Assembly: GCA_029641185.1 (NCBI GenBank) | Contig: JAPWGK010000001.1 | Span: 2,058,501 to 2,122,500, forward strand | Direction of reading: 5' to 3' | DNA from: Pseudofabraea citricarpa | Taxonomy: Eukaryota > Ascomycota > Leotiomycetes > Helotiales > Dermateaceae | DNA: 64,000 bases | Shown: positions 12,116 to 22,470 of the stretch, one piece after another | Layout of the letters: every line of letters starts with the position of its first letter | Position numbering within the stretch: the stretch's first letter is position 1 | Program-made: the position numbers and the translations under genes | Notes under the pieces: generated by a model | The model's database searches: none | What the model was told of the DNA's origin: nothing | What the model saw: only the letters and a program-made list of their open reading frames with translations

Positions 12116-12420
12116 AGCGACATGGAGATGGATGATATTTCTAGAGCGTAAAGCGGGCAGGGGATCGAACAACAACTGTGCCCGGAACAAAGAAGTACCG
12201 TATTATATACGACACGACTACCTAGGTACCTAGGTACGATATGTATTTTTGGTGAATTGTCATGTGACGTGTCCACAGCGCTACAGCGCTTATGATAACG
12301 ATAGCGCTTGCCTTGCCTACCACTTCAAACGAACCTCTCTAGCACACCTATCTACTCTTCAAGTTTTTATTTTGCCCTCTTCTCTCATTCTGTAGTGTTA
12401 AGGGCGGCGCAAACTGTGGA
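12116..12420. promoter_or_regulatory. Divergent promoter TEL2 / UBA3
   Basis: A 305-bp interval between two divergent start codons. It contains a double palindrome CCTAGGTACCTAGGTA (about 12221-12236) and three GCGCT cores in the next 70 bases (around 12279, 12288 and 12304). No TATA box is obvious. Promoter role is inferred from position. Confidence 0.5.
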
Positions 12421-13981
12421 ATGTCCCAACCTGTTATGGTCTCTGGCATATTACTGCCGCAGATGGCCACCTCATCACGCTGGTAAATGACCCAATCATT
12501 CATTGAATTATTGTTGGTGCTTGGAGTACAACTCATGCTTATATAGCTATCTAGGGCCTATCTACACCATATTGCACGACATCCTGGACCATTTACCGAT
12601 GAGGCCTTTGATCCGAATGAGGAGGTTGCGACATGCCTCGGAAATATGAATATTCTGTAAGTATTAATGTCACCATCCTTGAACCTGTACTAATCATCGG
12701 ACAGGGTTATGTCAGTCACCTAGCATCTCATCGAAGCTAGCTCACTAATATGTAAATAGTGGAGCTGGAGGACTTGGATGTGAGATCCTAAAGAATCTTG
12801 CTCTATCAGGCTTCAAGAAAATCCATGTCATAGACATGGATACTATTGATGTATCCAACCTAAATCGCCAGTTCCTTTTTCGACATAGCGATGTTGGCAA
12901 ATCCAAAGCGGAAGTTGCAGCTAGCTTTGTGGAGAAACGAGTTAAAGGGGTATCAATCACATCCCACAATTGCAGGATTCAGGACAAGGATGAGGACTTC
13001 TACATGCAATTTGGGATCGTTATCTGTGGCCTGGACAGCATCGAGGCTCGGCGATGGATCAATGCCACGCTCGTGAATATGATCGACGAGGATAATCCTG
13101 ATAGCCTCAAGCCATTGATCGACGGAGGCACTGAAGGCAAGTCTTGAAATGCAATGGAGATCTGTTTGTAAGGAGAACTAATCAATAGCTTAGGTTTCAA
13201 AGGCCAGTCCAGAGTTATCCTCCCTACATTGACATCTTGTATTGAGTGTCAGCTGGACATGCATGCCCCGCGTGCTGCAGTTCCTCTTTGCACACTTGCT
13301 ACCATCCCTCGACAGCCAGAGCATTGTATTGAATGGGCCCATATCATCGCATGGGACCAGGAAAAGCCATTTCCTGATGTTGACAATAAGTTGGATAACG
13401 ACGACCCAGAGCATATAACCTGGCTATTCCAGAAAGCCCTTGCACGAGCTCGAGAGTTTAGCATCAGTGGGGTTACATATTCTCTGACGCAGGGAGTAGT
13501 CAAAAACATCATACCGGCAATCGCATCTACCAACGCCATAATTGCTGCTAGTTGCTGCAACGAAGCTTTCAAAATTGCAACATCATCAAACCCAGCTCTA
13601 GGAAACCCCGAAGATGGCGAGAACTATATGATGTACAGCGGCAACGAAGGTATTTATACATATACTTTTCGACATGAGCGAAAGGAAGATTGTTCCGTGT
13701 GTGGTCAAACCGCAAAGACACTGGCTGTCGATGGCGAGTCAACGCTGCAGGAATTTATCGAATCATTGGCTGCACGAGCAGAAGCTCAACTGAAGAAGCC
13801 CTCGGTACGAACTGCGGAAAGCAAATCATTGTACATGCAAGCACCAGAGAGCTTGGAGCTGAAAACTCGATCAAATCTGGAGAAGAAACTTAACGCTCTC
13901 ATCAGCGACGGTGACGAACTGGCAGTCACAGACCCTGCATTTGCAACGGTCTCATTCAGATTTAAGATTCAATTCAAGTGA
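12421..13981 (+). CDS. UBA3: NEDD8-activating enzyme E1 catalytic subunit Uba3
   Basis: Uba3, with its partner Ula1/AppBp1, adenylates NEDD8/Rub1 and carries it as a thioester before transfer to Ubc12 for cullin neddylation. Proposed exons 12421-12482, 12555-12656, 12705-12710, 12760-13136 and 13194-13981 give 444 aa, the usual size. The nucleotide-binding loop [16 protein letters not shown] is followed by [17 protein letters not shown], the adenylation signature. The catalytic cysteine is Cys198 in [11 protein letters not shown]. CxxC zinc ligands appear in the EDCSVCGQ segment, and a ubiquitin-fold-like C-terminus follows. The 6-nt exon is needed to rebuild NILVIGAGG, and intron 4 starts with GC rather than GT. 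ATG 12421 is the first in-frame start; 12463 (MATSSRW) is an alternative. Confidence 0.9.
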
Positions 13982-14233
13982 AGCTATTGGTCACCCATCG
14001 AAAACAGATCAAAAACCAAGCACTTATTACGGACAATCGCTGGAGCGGCGCAGATGAGGCTTACTTTAAGCCACGGATAAAAAGAACATGCAATGAATAA
14101 ATGGAATTACGAAACCATCTAAGCTTTGGTGGTCTATACCCGACCTAGTATAAGCCCTGTGCCGATTCAACGCCATGGTCCGAAACTCCTGCAAATGCTA
14201 TAGATGTGATGCCGCTTCGAAAGACCCCGTCCA

Positions 14234-15421
14234 TTATCCGTTCATATCATTCAGAGCATCCTTTACCTTCTTGCATTTGGCCTTGAGCAAATTCACTGAT
14301 TCCAAGAACATTTCATCACTCTCCCACTGCCCTGTGCTTTCAACAGAAAAAATAAAATGATCCCTGACTCGGCCTAGCTTCACCTTCCCATTGAATTCTT
14401 CATGCCGCAAACATTCTCTGCTGACAGTGTCCTTCATAGGATCTGCAACAACTGCTTTCTTTTCGCCCTCGTAGCCCTCGTATGCTGTTCCCTTTTTTGC
14501 GTCTTTCTTCGTGACGGTCTCGAGCTCAATCACACCTCTTGGAAAGCACCTGGCAAATTTGATAGCATCTTTCCCTAAGATTGGCTTGACAATATTGATA
14601 ACCGGCAAAAGTCGATATGACGCTGTAGCAACTGGGGAGAACTTGGCATGATCACAGCCAACGCCTTTGATTGCGTGCATCTCAATATCGATGCATTGAC
14701 CGGGTCGCATTTTTGCCAACAAGATATCAGGGTAAACCGGTGCTATGGCATCATTACCACTGAAGTATTTCTCTTGTCTGCCAAATGGTGCGAATTTGAT
14801 ATCCTTAGCATAAACGTGCGCATTATGGTATGCCTTGTGAGGGTCAGTTTCCCCTCTAGCAGCATTCGGGTTACGTGTGCATTCGACTTGAAGGGTGAGA
14901 CGAATTGTGTTGTAGTCGTAGCATTTAGCAAAGGTTTCTTCTTTTGGTACATCGTCTGCGGGCTTTGGCCACCACTTCAGCCAATTTCGAATGCCTTCCG
15001 GTGAGCCTTTGAATGGAACAAGACCAATGCGGGCAGACAGAACTTCGTCTTGAATTATGGAGGTATTGTTCTCGATAAAGCAGTACTCGATGGCCACAGT
15101 AGGAATCTCAGCGATCATAATGCGCCGAAAAGCATTTGCAACGGATGCATCTAAGCCAATGAGAGAGAAAGAAGAATCAAACTTTTCGTTTTTATGGAAT
15201 TGTACTTTGAAAGTGTCTTGGAATCTTGCGGCATCCCACGAGTGGTCCTCCCCAGGGTAGTGGCCGGGAAAGTCGACGGAGGTAACATCTGTGACTGTCT
15301 CTGCGTTAACTCCCACGAGCTGTAATATGAATTAGTATCGAGCTTGGCGTAGAGAGCAGAAAGAAAAACCTACTCTCCGCCTCTGTATCTCCGCCTGGGA
15401 CGGTTGTGCAAAGGGTGCCAT
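14234..15421 (-). CDS. RPC40: RNA polymerase I and III subunit AC40 (Rpc40)
   Basis: Rpc40/AC40 pairs with AC19 to form the alpha-like assembly platform shared by nuclear RNA polymerases I and III. Exons 15421-15374 and 15319-14234 (377 aa). The first exon encodes 16 residues (MAPFAQPSQAEIQRRR) and joins in phase 0 through a 54-nt intron (GTAGGT, TACTAAT branch, TACAG). The alpha-type motif SLIGLDASVANAFRRIMIAEIP and the following IEYCFIENNTSIIQDEVLSAR are diagnostic. C-terminal part: EFNGKVKLGRVRDHFIFSVE, typical of the family. It faces the complex I gene across a 329-bp divergent spacer. Confidence 0.93.
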
Positions 15422-15750
15422 TGTTGACCATGCATGCGAAGCTGATGATCGTAGCGGGGCCTTTGGTGCAGACAAATGTTTAAGAACTTTTTTTTTTGGA
15501 GGATGCGGATTAACCTAGGCCCGGTTGGTCAACGCCGGCGAGCCAGCTACACGTGATGAAGTTTTCTGCTAACAACCTAACAACCAATGGGGAGCTAGGA
15601 GTCTTGGCTTATTCGTGAACATCATACATTTCGACAGAGGGGCGGCAAGACGACATTTCACCAGGATCAGGACAATCTCTACTCCAGAGACGTAATTGCT
15701 AAGGCCAACGTCTGGTTTCGATATACAATTTACTCTCGTCACCGACCGCA
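15422..15750. promoter_or_regulatory. Divergent promoter RPC40 / complex I 49-kDa gene
   Basis: A 329-bp interval between two divergent start codons, with a T-run near 15488-15496. No recognised operator. Role inferred from position. Confidence 0.45.
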
Positions 15751-17288
15751 ATGGCAGCATCGCTCACCCGGCTGGCCGGCCGAAGTACGAAACGGCTTTG
15801 TCTGCGACCTGCACTTCCTAAAACCTCAGCTCCAAGAGCTTCAATACGCGCGTTCTCGGCCGCATTGCCTCGAAGATATGCTGAGCCTTACCAAGGAACT
15901 CGATTGATTCCCACCGATGAGAATTTCGCCCATCCTACCAACCTAGATGACTATCAGCATCTCAACATTACCCCCGACTCGAATTTACAGGATGCTGAGA
16001 ACATTGAGAATAGGAAGATCAGACATTATACAGTGAACTTTGGGCCTCAGCACCCGGCTGCTCATGGCGTGTTGCGACTGATTCTGGAGCTCAATGGAGA
16101 GGAAATTGTCCGATCAGATCCTCACGTTGGGCTTTTGCACCGAGGCACTGAGAAGTTGATCGAATATAAAACTTACCTACAAGCTCTGCCATACTTCGAC
16201 CGGTTGGACTACGTATCTATGATGACCAATGAGCAATGCTTCTCCTTGGCTGTTGAGAAGCTGTTAAATGTGGAGATTCCCGAGCGCGCCAAATGGATCC
16301 GTACACTCTTTGGAGAAATCACAAGAATTTTGAACCATTTAATGTCTGTTCTGTCTCACGCTATGGATGTTGGAGCTCTTACGCCTTTCTTGTGGGGATT
16401 TGAGGAACGAGAGAAGCTCATGGTAAGATGGTATTCAAATGATGTAAGGACATTTGCTAAAGGAAAACATCGCAGGAATTCTATGAACGTGTGTCTGGTG
16501 CTCGTCTCCATGCTGCCTATATTCGACCTGGTGGCGTCCATCAAGATATTCCAGTCGGTCTTCTCGATGATATTTATCAATGGGCTACTCAATTCGGCGA
16601 TCGTATCGACGAGACTGAAGAGTTATTGACGGATAACCGAATTTGGATTGGTAGGACCAAAGGGGTTGGAGTTGTCTCGGCAGCTGACGCTCTCAACTAT
16701 TCCTTTACTGGTGTCATGCTTCGGGGTTCTGGGGTGCCATGGGACGTCAGAAAAAGTCAGCCTTATGATGCGTACGATCAGGTTGAATTTGACGTACCAG
16801 TAGGTGTAAACGGAGACTGCTATGATCGCTATCTTTGCCGCATGGAAGAGTTCAGACAATCTCTGCGCATCATTCATCAATGCTTGAACAAAATGCCAGC
16901 GGGGCCTATTCGTGTAGAGGATTATAAGATCTCACCACCCCCACGTGCAGCCATGAAAGAAAACATGGAGGCTCTGATTCACCACTTTTTGCTCTTTACC
17001 AAAGGTTATACCGTACCACCAGGAGAAACGTACTCGGCAATCGAAGCACCAAAGGGTGAAATGGGGGTCTATGTTGTTTCTGACGGAAGTGAAAGACCAT
17101 ACAGATGTAAGATTCGTGCGCCAGGATTTGCACACCTTGGAGGATTCGACCAAATCTCGAGGGGTCACCTTTTGGCAGATGCGGTTGCCATTATCGGTAC
17201 AATGGATCTGGGTAAGCTTACTCCATTGACCTGCGGTTTTTTACCTGATGCTAATCTTCTCTTAGTTTTCGGTGAGGTAGATCGGTGA
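15751..17288 (+). CDS. nuo-49: NADH:ubiquinone oxidoreductase 49-kDa subunit (NDUFS2 family)
   Basis: Core peripheral-arm subunit of mitochondrial complex I that helps form the quinone site next to cluster N2. Exons 15751-16422, 16476-17211 and 17266-17288, 476 aa. The first 40 residues are Arg/Ser/Ala-rich with almost no acid, a clear mitochondrial presequence. Signature [18 protein letters not shown] is followed by [20 protein letters not shown], and the protein ends in the invariant VFGEVDR, encoded by a 23-nt last exon. Both introns (53 and 54 nt) have normal GT-AG ends. The length matches fungal orthologues, and its presence shows the fungus has a respiratory complex I. Confidence 0.96.
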
Positions 17289-17444
17289 AAGGCTTGTTAA
17301 TTTGATGTTGTACATAAGGATAAACAATATGGCGCTTTTCTATGTTAGTGTATGATACTACGTCGTGCAGCCAAGTCAGCAAGGTAGCACTTTCGTATGT
17401 CCCAAAGTCTGTTAGAAATTGAAGACGCTCACATTTGTGACACA

Positions 17445-18803
17445 CTAGGCTGAGTCTGGACGTTGTCGTAGAAGCGGGCTGTTTCTGCTATGGACCTTGC
17501 TACGGTTGCCATGTAACTCAGCATTGGAAGACAGGATATGGCGCAGACCCTCACTCGAACCAATTTGAGCATGCTCTCCTTCGTGGCCCCATCTGTCAGT
17601 GTCTTCAAGGGAAACATTGTCTACATCGCCCGTTCTGTGCTCATGGTTTTTGGTTGGCTCTTCGAATAAGCGATCTTGTATGTGGGCTGATCGAGACGAA
17701 GCATTCCAAGAGATGCTCTTGTTCCGCGGGAAGCCCACACTGGTAATTGCAGTTCCGCGACGCCCTCCGTTGCGGCCAGAAGAAACTGAGCCCTTGCCAT
17801 TGCCAGACTGGCTGGCTGATTTCTGCAATTGTGCCAGTGTATATTTTTTACCTTGTAGATTATGTTCAGTGACATTTTCTGCAGCTGACCACGTTGATTG
17901 CGACAGGTCTTTATCGGCTGCCTGGAAACCGAGCCGATCGGGCTGAAGTGTCACATCAGTCTTGTGCTGTTCGTGGGTGCGAGATCCTGTGAAGTATCCT
18001 TGCTCTTGTGTCTGCGGGTAAAATCTCATGCCACCAGCAACGTTAACGACAGACTCATGCGCAGCTGCTATCGATGTCGACGCCGTATACGGGAACGGAG
18101 ACACTTGCAAATCCAAGGTCTGAAGCTGCCATGCAGTGGGAGATGGGTCTGGTGCTTTGCAATCTCCATACTGGTTGTTCTCAGCCTCAGCCTCTGGCTT
18201 GGGAGGGTATGATCCAGCTTGAGCTCCGCTAGTCCAAATCGCGTGGGCCTGGGCATATTGACTGGCTTCTGCCAGGCCTTGTGCATACACAACTGGCTGA
18301 TCCTGTGCCAATCGGAATCCAACATAGTCATTACTGCCTGTCTGCTCTTCTTTGCTCGATTCTATGTCAGTACCTTCATCGGCCATTGAATCTCCCTTAG
18401 CTCCCTCACGGTAACTCGGATGCTTCGGGGCTGGTGGTTTCTTGCTGTGTACCCCTTCTGCCGCACTTCTATTGCCTTGTCTTCCTTTACCTTTGCCACT
18501 ACCAGCTTGTGGTCTTGTTCCACACTCAGAGTGCAGTCGGTAGTCACGCTGGAGGCTGAAGTTTGTGCTGCAATGACACTCGTTTCGTTCGTGCATTAAC
18601 CTATGCTTTTCTTCGTGTTGAAGAACCTCCAGATTCCATACGACCCTGGCACACGCTGGACAATAATCATTGGTGAGTACAGGACGTTCAGCAGGCATGC
18701 TGCATGCTGGGTAGGTTGAGACCTGGCTTGCGATAGGACACTTGTAAAGTACTGGAATCGAGCAATGGCCGCAGATGAAGCCAAAGTATTCTTTGACGCA
18801 CAT
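17445..18803 (-). CDS. Hypothetical Cys-rich N-terminal protein, 452 aa
   Basis: Intron-free frame beginning at ATG 18803 (MCVKEYFGFICGHC). The longer frame to 18827 has no ATG. The first 110 residues hold a dense set of Cys/His pairs (FICGHCS, YKCP, YPACS, DYCPACARV, ECHCS, HSECG) that could bind zinc but do not match a named finger I know. The rest is low-complexity, Gly/Ser/Gln-rich and probably disordered. No signal peptide or membrane segment. The N-terminal pattern resembles uncharacterised proteins common in filamentous ascomycetes; function unknown. It is convergent with the complex I gene, with only 156 bp between stop codons. Confidence 0.65.
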   Translation of the reverse strand: MCVKEYFGFICGHCSIPVLYKCPIASQVSTYPACSMPAERPVLTNDYCPACARVVWNLEVLQHEEKHRLMHERNECHCSTNFSLQRDYRLHSECGTRPQAGSGKGKGRQGNRSAAEGVHSKKPPAPKHPSYREGAKGDSMADEGTDIESSKEEQTGSNDYVGFRLAQDQPVVYAQGLAEASQYAQAHAIWTSGAQAGSYPPKPEAEAENNQYGDCKAPDPSPTAWQLQTLDLQVSPFPYTASTSIAAAHESVVNVAGGMRFYPQTQEQGYFTGSRTHEQHKTDVTLQPDRLGFQAADKDLSQSTWSAAENVTEHNLQGKKYTLAQLQKSASQSGNGKGSVSSGRNGGRRGTAITSVGFPRNKSISWNASSRSAHIQDRLFEEPTKNHEHRTGDVDNVSLEDTDRWGHEGEHAQIGSSEGLRHILSSNAELHGNRSKVHSRNSPLLRQRPDSA

Positions 18804-20909
18804 CTCACTAGATGAGAATCCGCGCAAGCAGACAAGGCGTGGCTATACACCAAGCATTAGAACCTTTCCCTCCTGCGAACAAGAAAGTGGCTTCTTCGGG
18901 CTTCATTCACCTTTGGTTGGGATGTTTGTGTCTGGGGTTGCTAACACCCTTGATAGCGCAGAATTGTGGCTTGGCAAGTATGTTTGTGGATGGTGATTCT
19001 AATCGTAATTGAAGACTGTCTAGATGGTCTGTGGTAGGACCTTCCAGCCCTCAAAAGGATCAATAGCCTTCGTTGATAAATCCGTGGGACCAAATAGTGG
19101 TAAATCCTAACACCAAATGACGGCAGTTAGTCGCTTGAAAAGGCTGAGTGCCATGAACAGGGCGAAAAACACAGAAAATGCAAAACATGCAGTGCACGGC
19201 AACGGACTTTACGAACCTCGTCTTTCGAAACAAGTTGTGCTCTCATGCGCCGAGAGTGAGAGCAAGAGTCCAAGAGTCTAAGATTCTACGTGCGGTAAAT
19301 AACTGGCTGTTTATTTGAAATGCTTCTGTAGATGTTATAGAATCCTACCTCAAGAACCTTTAGCACTGTTGACTTCCAGATCAGTTTTGGTTCACATCAA
19401 TTATGAGTACCTGTGTACTCCAGAGGCACGTGTTTGACAGGGCGTATTATTGATATATACCTACCTACTCCATCACCACACCAAAGCGGGCTACAATACA
19501 CAGCTGCCAATGGATATCTTATTTCTGAACATTCACAGCATAAAAAACAGAGATGGCTGCACTTATCAGAACAGACAATCAACATTTTTCGCTGACTGCA
19601 ATTGTTACTTCAAAGACTTACATGATGCCTCAATATGTTACTGGAGAGGACTTCTAAAACAGTTGCGCGGAGTGGGTGAAAGACATTGCATTGTGCTATA
19701 TAAGGAGCAGAGGAGGGATTTTACAATGGTTGATGCATAGATTACCTAGGTAGGTAGAGAACAAACACTGACCGAACAGAAGAGAGCCTAATAATACTGT
19801 TGGAATCTTTGGCGATTTGAGAAACTGAAATTTGATGGTTAGAGATTATTCACTCTTGACTTTGAATCAAGGATATGCATGAGTCATGGTAAATGTTATA
19901 CTTAAGCACTGTAGAAACCTTAAGATAGTGAAATTCATTATGACATTCCTAAACATTTATGGTGTATGCCCTATTGCCAGCTACCTGCTAAAACCCTTAC
20001 CATGTGTCAACAATACATGTTCACACATGCTTGTCATCATACAAGTTTTGGTCCAGTACTGCAGTGCTGCTGCAACCTGAGCACGTCCAGATCCGAAGTT
20101 ATGGTAACCCAAATCAGTATCACGCTACCATGCCCGTTTTGTGCAAACCTAGTTACTTGTGCACCTGGGGCTGGCATTATCTGCACTCTCTCAAAGGATC
20201 ATGAGTGGGAGATTATCCGTACATGCTTTCCCGAGGAGATCAGCTCAGATGATTGGGTAAGAGGCCATGAACATAATGCTGGAGTCTATTCCTGGAGACA
20301 AATGTGGTATGTTAAACATCTCGGTATATAATATCCTTTACTTGGCTGATATGGTCAAAAATCTTGAGAATTTATTCGCTCTACATACCTACGGTACTCT
20401 AAGCAATCTTGGATTATGCTTATTTCCTATTTGGAGTTTTTAGAAAAATCATTAGTAACGAGATTTTGGGCTTTTAGTTGGATTCCAAGGCCAGCAAGGC
20501 AGGTCAGAGATCGTGGGCCAGAAACAGATCAAAGACAAAGAATAACAGGACTCCAAAGCACGTGGAGACAGGGACGGGGTCATCCGGTACAAAGCCGTTT
20601 GTGGGGTATGCTGAGTACGTTACATGAGATGCTTGCGTTGAGAGGCAATTGAGACGATTTACACAAAGGTATATCACTTCCCACCAAAGGAATGAAACTT
20701 GGTGCCTATACCCATAGCAGTCTGTTTTTTCGGTTTTTTTCAACTGTCGATTAATTGCCCTTTTCAATATATTCTAGCTTCTTCGCTGGAGGTTTATGAG
20801 GCCTACGATTACACACAACCTGCACTTGATAGGGCCACAAGGGGATTGATTCTACTTCGCCCACAAAGAACACAGCTAACTAGAATACACATATCCACAA
20901 TACACTCCC
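18804..20909. other. Gene-free spacer between Cys-rich orphan and ATP3
   Basis: About 2.1 kb with only short frames that do not look coding. It is moderately AT-rich after 19,300, contains a CCTAGGTAGGTAG motif at 19745-19757 and an ATATAAGG box near 19697. No RNA gene, transposon end or tandem array was recognised. It may hold the Cys-rich gene's promoter and an unspliced or non-coding transcript that cannot be seen by eye. Confidence 0.45.
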
Positions 20910-22019
20910 TTACTCTTCTGAAGCTGCAGCACCAGTAATAATCTCGACCAATTCTCCTGTAATGACAGCTTGACGAGTACGGTTGAAAAGGATTTGGTAC
21001 TTGCTGATCATGTCACCAGCGTTCTTGGAGGCATTCTGGTTTGCTATTAGTATATGTTTCATGACGGAAAGTATCATACGTACATCCATAGCATTGCGAC
21101 GAGCAGACTGTTCACAGGCGTGTCCCTCGGCAAGAGCCCAGAAAAGAGAGTTGGCAAGGGAATATTCTCGCATGTTGGAAAGAACTTGATCGTCAATCTC
21201 GAAAGCGGTGAAATTGGCTGAACTCTGTGTTAGATTCGTTCTTCCTCCGATAGGCTATTGGGAACTTACGGGAAGCAGCAATGGCTTCTTCAGAGAAAGC
21301 TTCAAGTGGGGTTGCTTCATAACTTTGAGCATTGACAAATTTGTTGTAGACAATAACGATCGAAGCATAGTCGGTAGGTAAAAGGGAGATTTGGTCCGCA
21401 ATGGCCTGAGCATCAGCAAAGGTGGGAATATCCTTTCCAACACCAGCAAAACTCAGGGCAATGTTCTTGGCGTTGGATCGAGAAAGTTGAGCCTTGCACT
21501 TCTCACCGAGCACCACAATATCGGCATTGGGTTTCTCGATGAGCTGTCTGCGGATGAACTTAGATAGACCAGAGTGGATACCACCGCAAAGGCCTTTGTC
21601 GGAGCTGGCAACAACAAATAGGGTCTTCTTGTCCTCTCCCTCCAAAGGCTTGGTCTCAGCTTGCTCAAAGACGGTGTTTGAAGCTTGTCCGTAGGCTCGC
21701 GACTCAGTCATAGCACGCTGAGCACGGGTGAGTTTGGTGGAAGCAACAATCTTCATGGTGTTGGTGATCTTCTCGATGTTACGAATGGACTTCAGTCTGT
21801 CCTCGATCTCGCGGAGAGTTGCAAAAGTGGCGGCATTTGGGGCAACCGGCCTGCAGATAAAATTAAACTACATGTCAGCTTGGGCACTTTGACAAACATC
21901 GCCTATCCTTCGCCAGAACCTTTAGGAGTTCATTGAAGTGAGCTCATTCGACAGGTGTCTTACCGGGCAGAAGCCGCAACTCCAGCTCTCAACGCGGGAC
22001 GTGCAGCTCTCGAAAGCAT
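20910..22019 (-). CDS. ATP3: Mitochondrial F1 ATP synthase gamma subunit
   Basis: Gamma is the central rotor shaft of F1-ATPase in the mitochondrial matrix. Exons 22019-21964, 21850-21270, 21217-21084 and 21035-20910, 298 aa. Residues 1-25 ([19 protein letters not shown]...) are an arginine-rich presequence. Diagnostic segments: [20 protein letters not shown] with MKIVASTKL at the N-terminal helix, [13 protein letters not shown] in the Rossmann part, and the C-terminal rotor helix [21 protein letters not shown] followed by [15 protein letters not shown]. All three introns are 49-113 nt with GT-AG ends and consistent phase. It is divergent from TOP1. Confidence 0.95.
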
Positions 22020-22470
22020 CTTGGTGAACAAAGGTGATTCTTCTGGAGCCTTTGGATGACGGGGCTCAACTGATCACGATTGCGTTCGGGATCAATTGAT
22101 TAATTGGTGCTTGGTCGGTCTTTTCGGGCTGAGGTCGTTGAAGTTGAGATTAGTTTGACGCGGGAGTTAGTTTTTCCGGAACACGGGCCGCCCTTGAGAG
22201 CTAAAGGCGTGAGAGTACGTTTTCCAAGTCTAGAACTTTATGTTCTTTCGACGCCTCTTTCCTTCACCATCTTTTGTTCTGAAAGCCTTTCCTTTTGTTC
22301 ATCTGCGCGCCCCAATCCGATTCTCCTTCTCGCGCGCCCAAAGGCAAGTTCTTGTTTCCAGCACATCTTCTGCGCGTCTGACCGAGCACATATACTGACC
22401 TCGACTCAGCTCTGCGCCCAGTCTCACTACAAACAATTATTCACGTCAACCTTTCCTACCACGCTTCAAA
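22020..22470. promoter_or_regulatory. Divergent promoter ATP3 / TOP1
   Basis: A 451-bp interval between two divergent start codons. CT-rich tracts precede the TOP1 start. No specific operator was recognised; role inferred from position. Confidence 0.45.
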
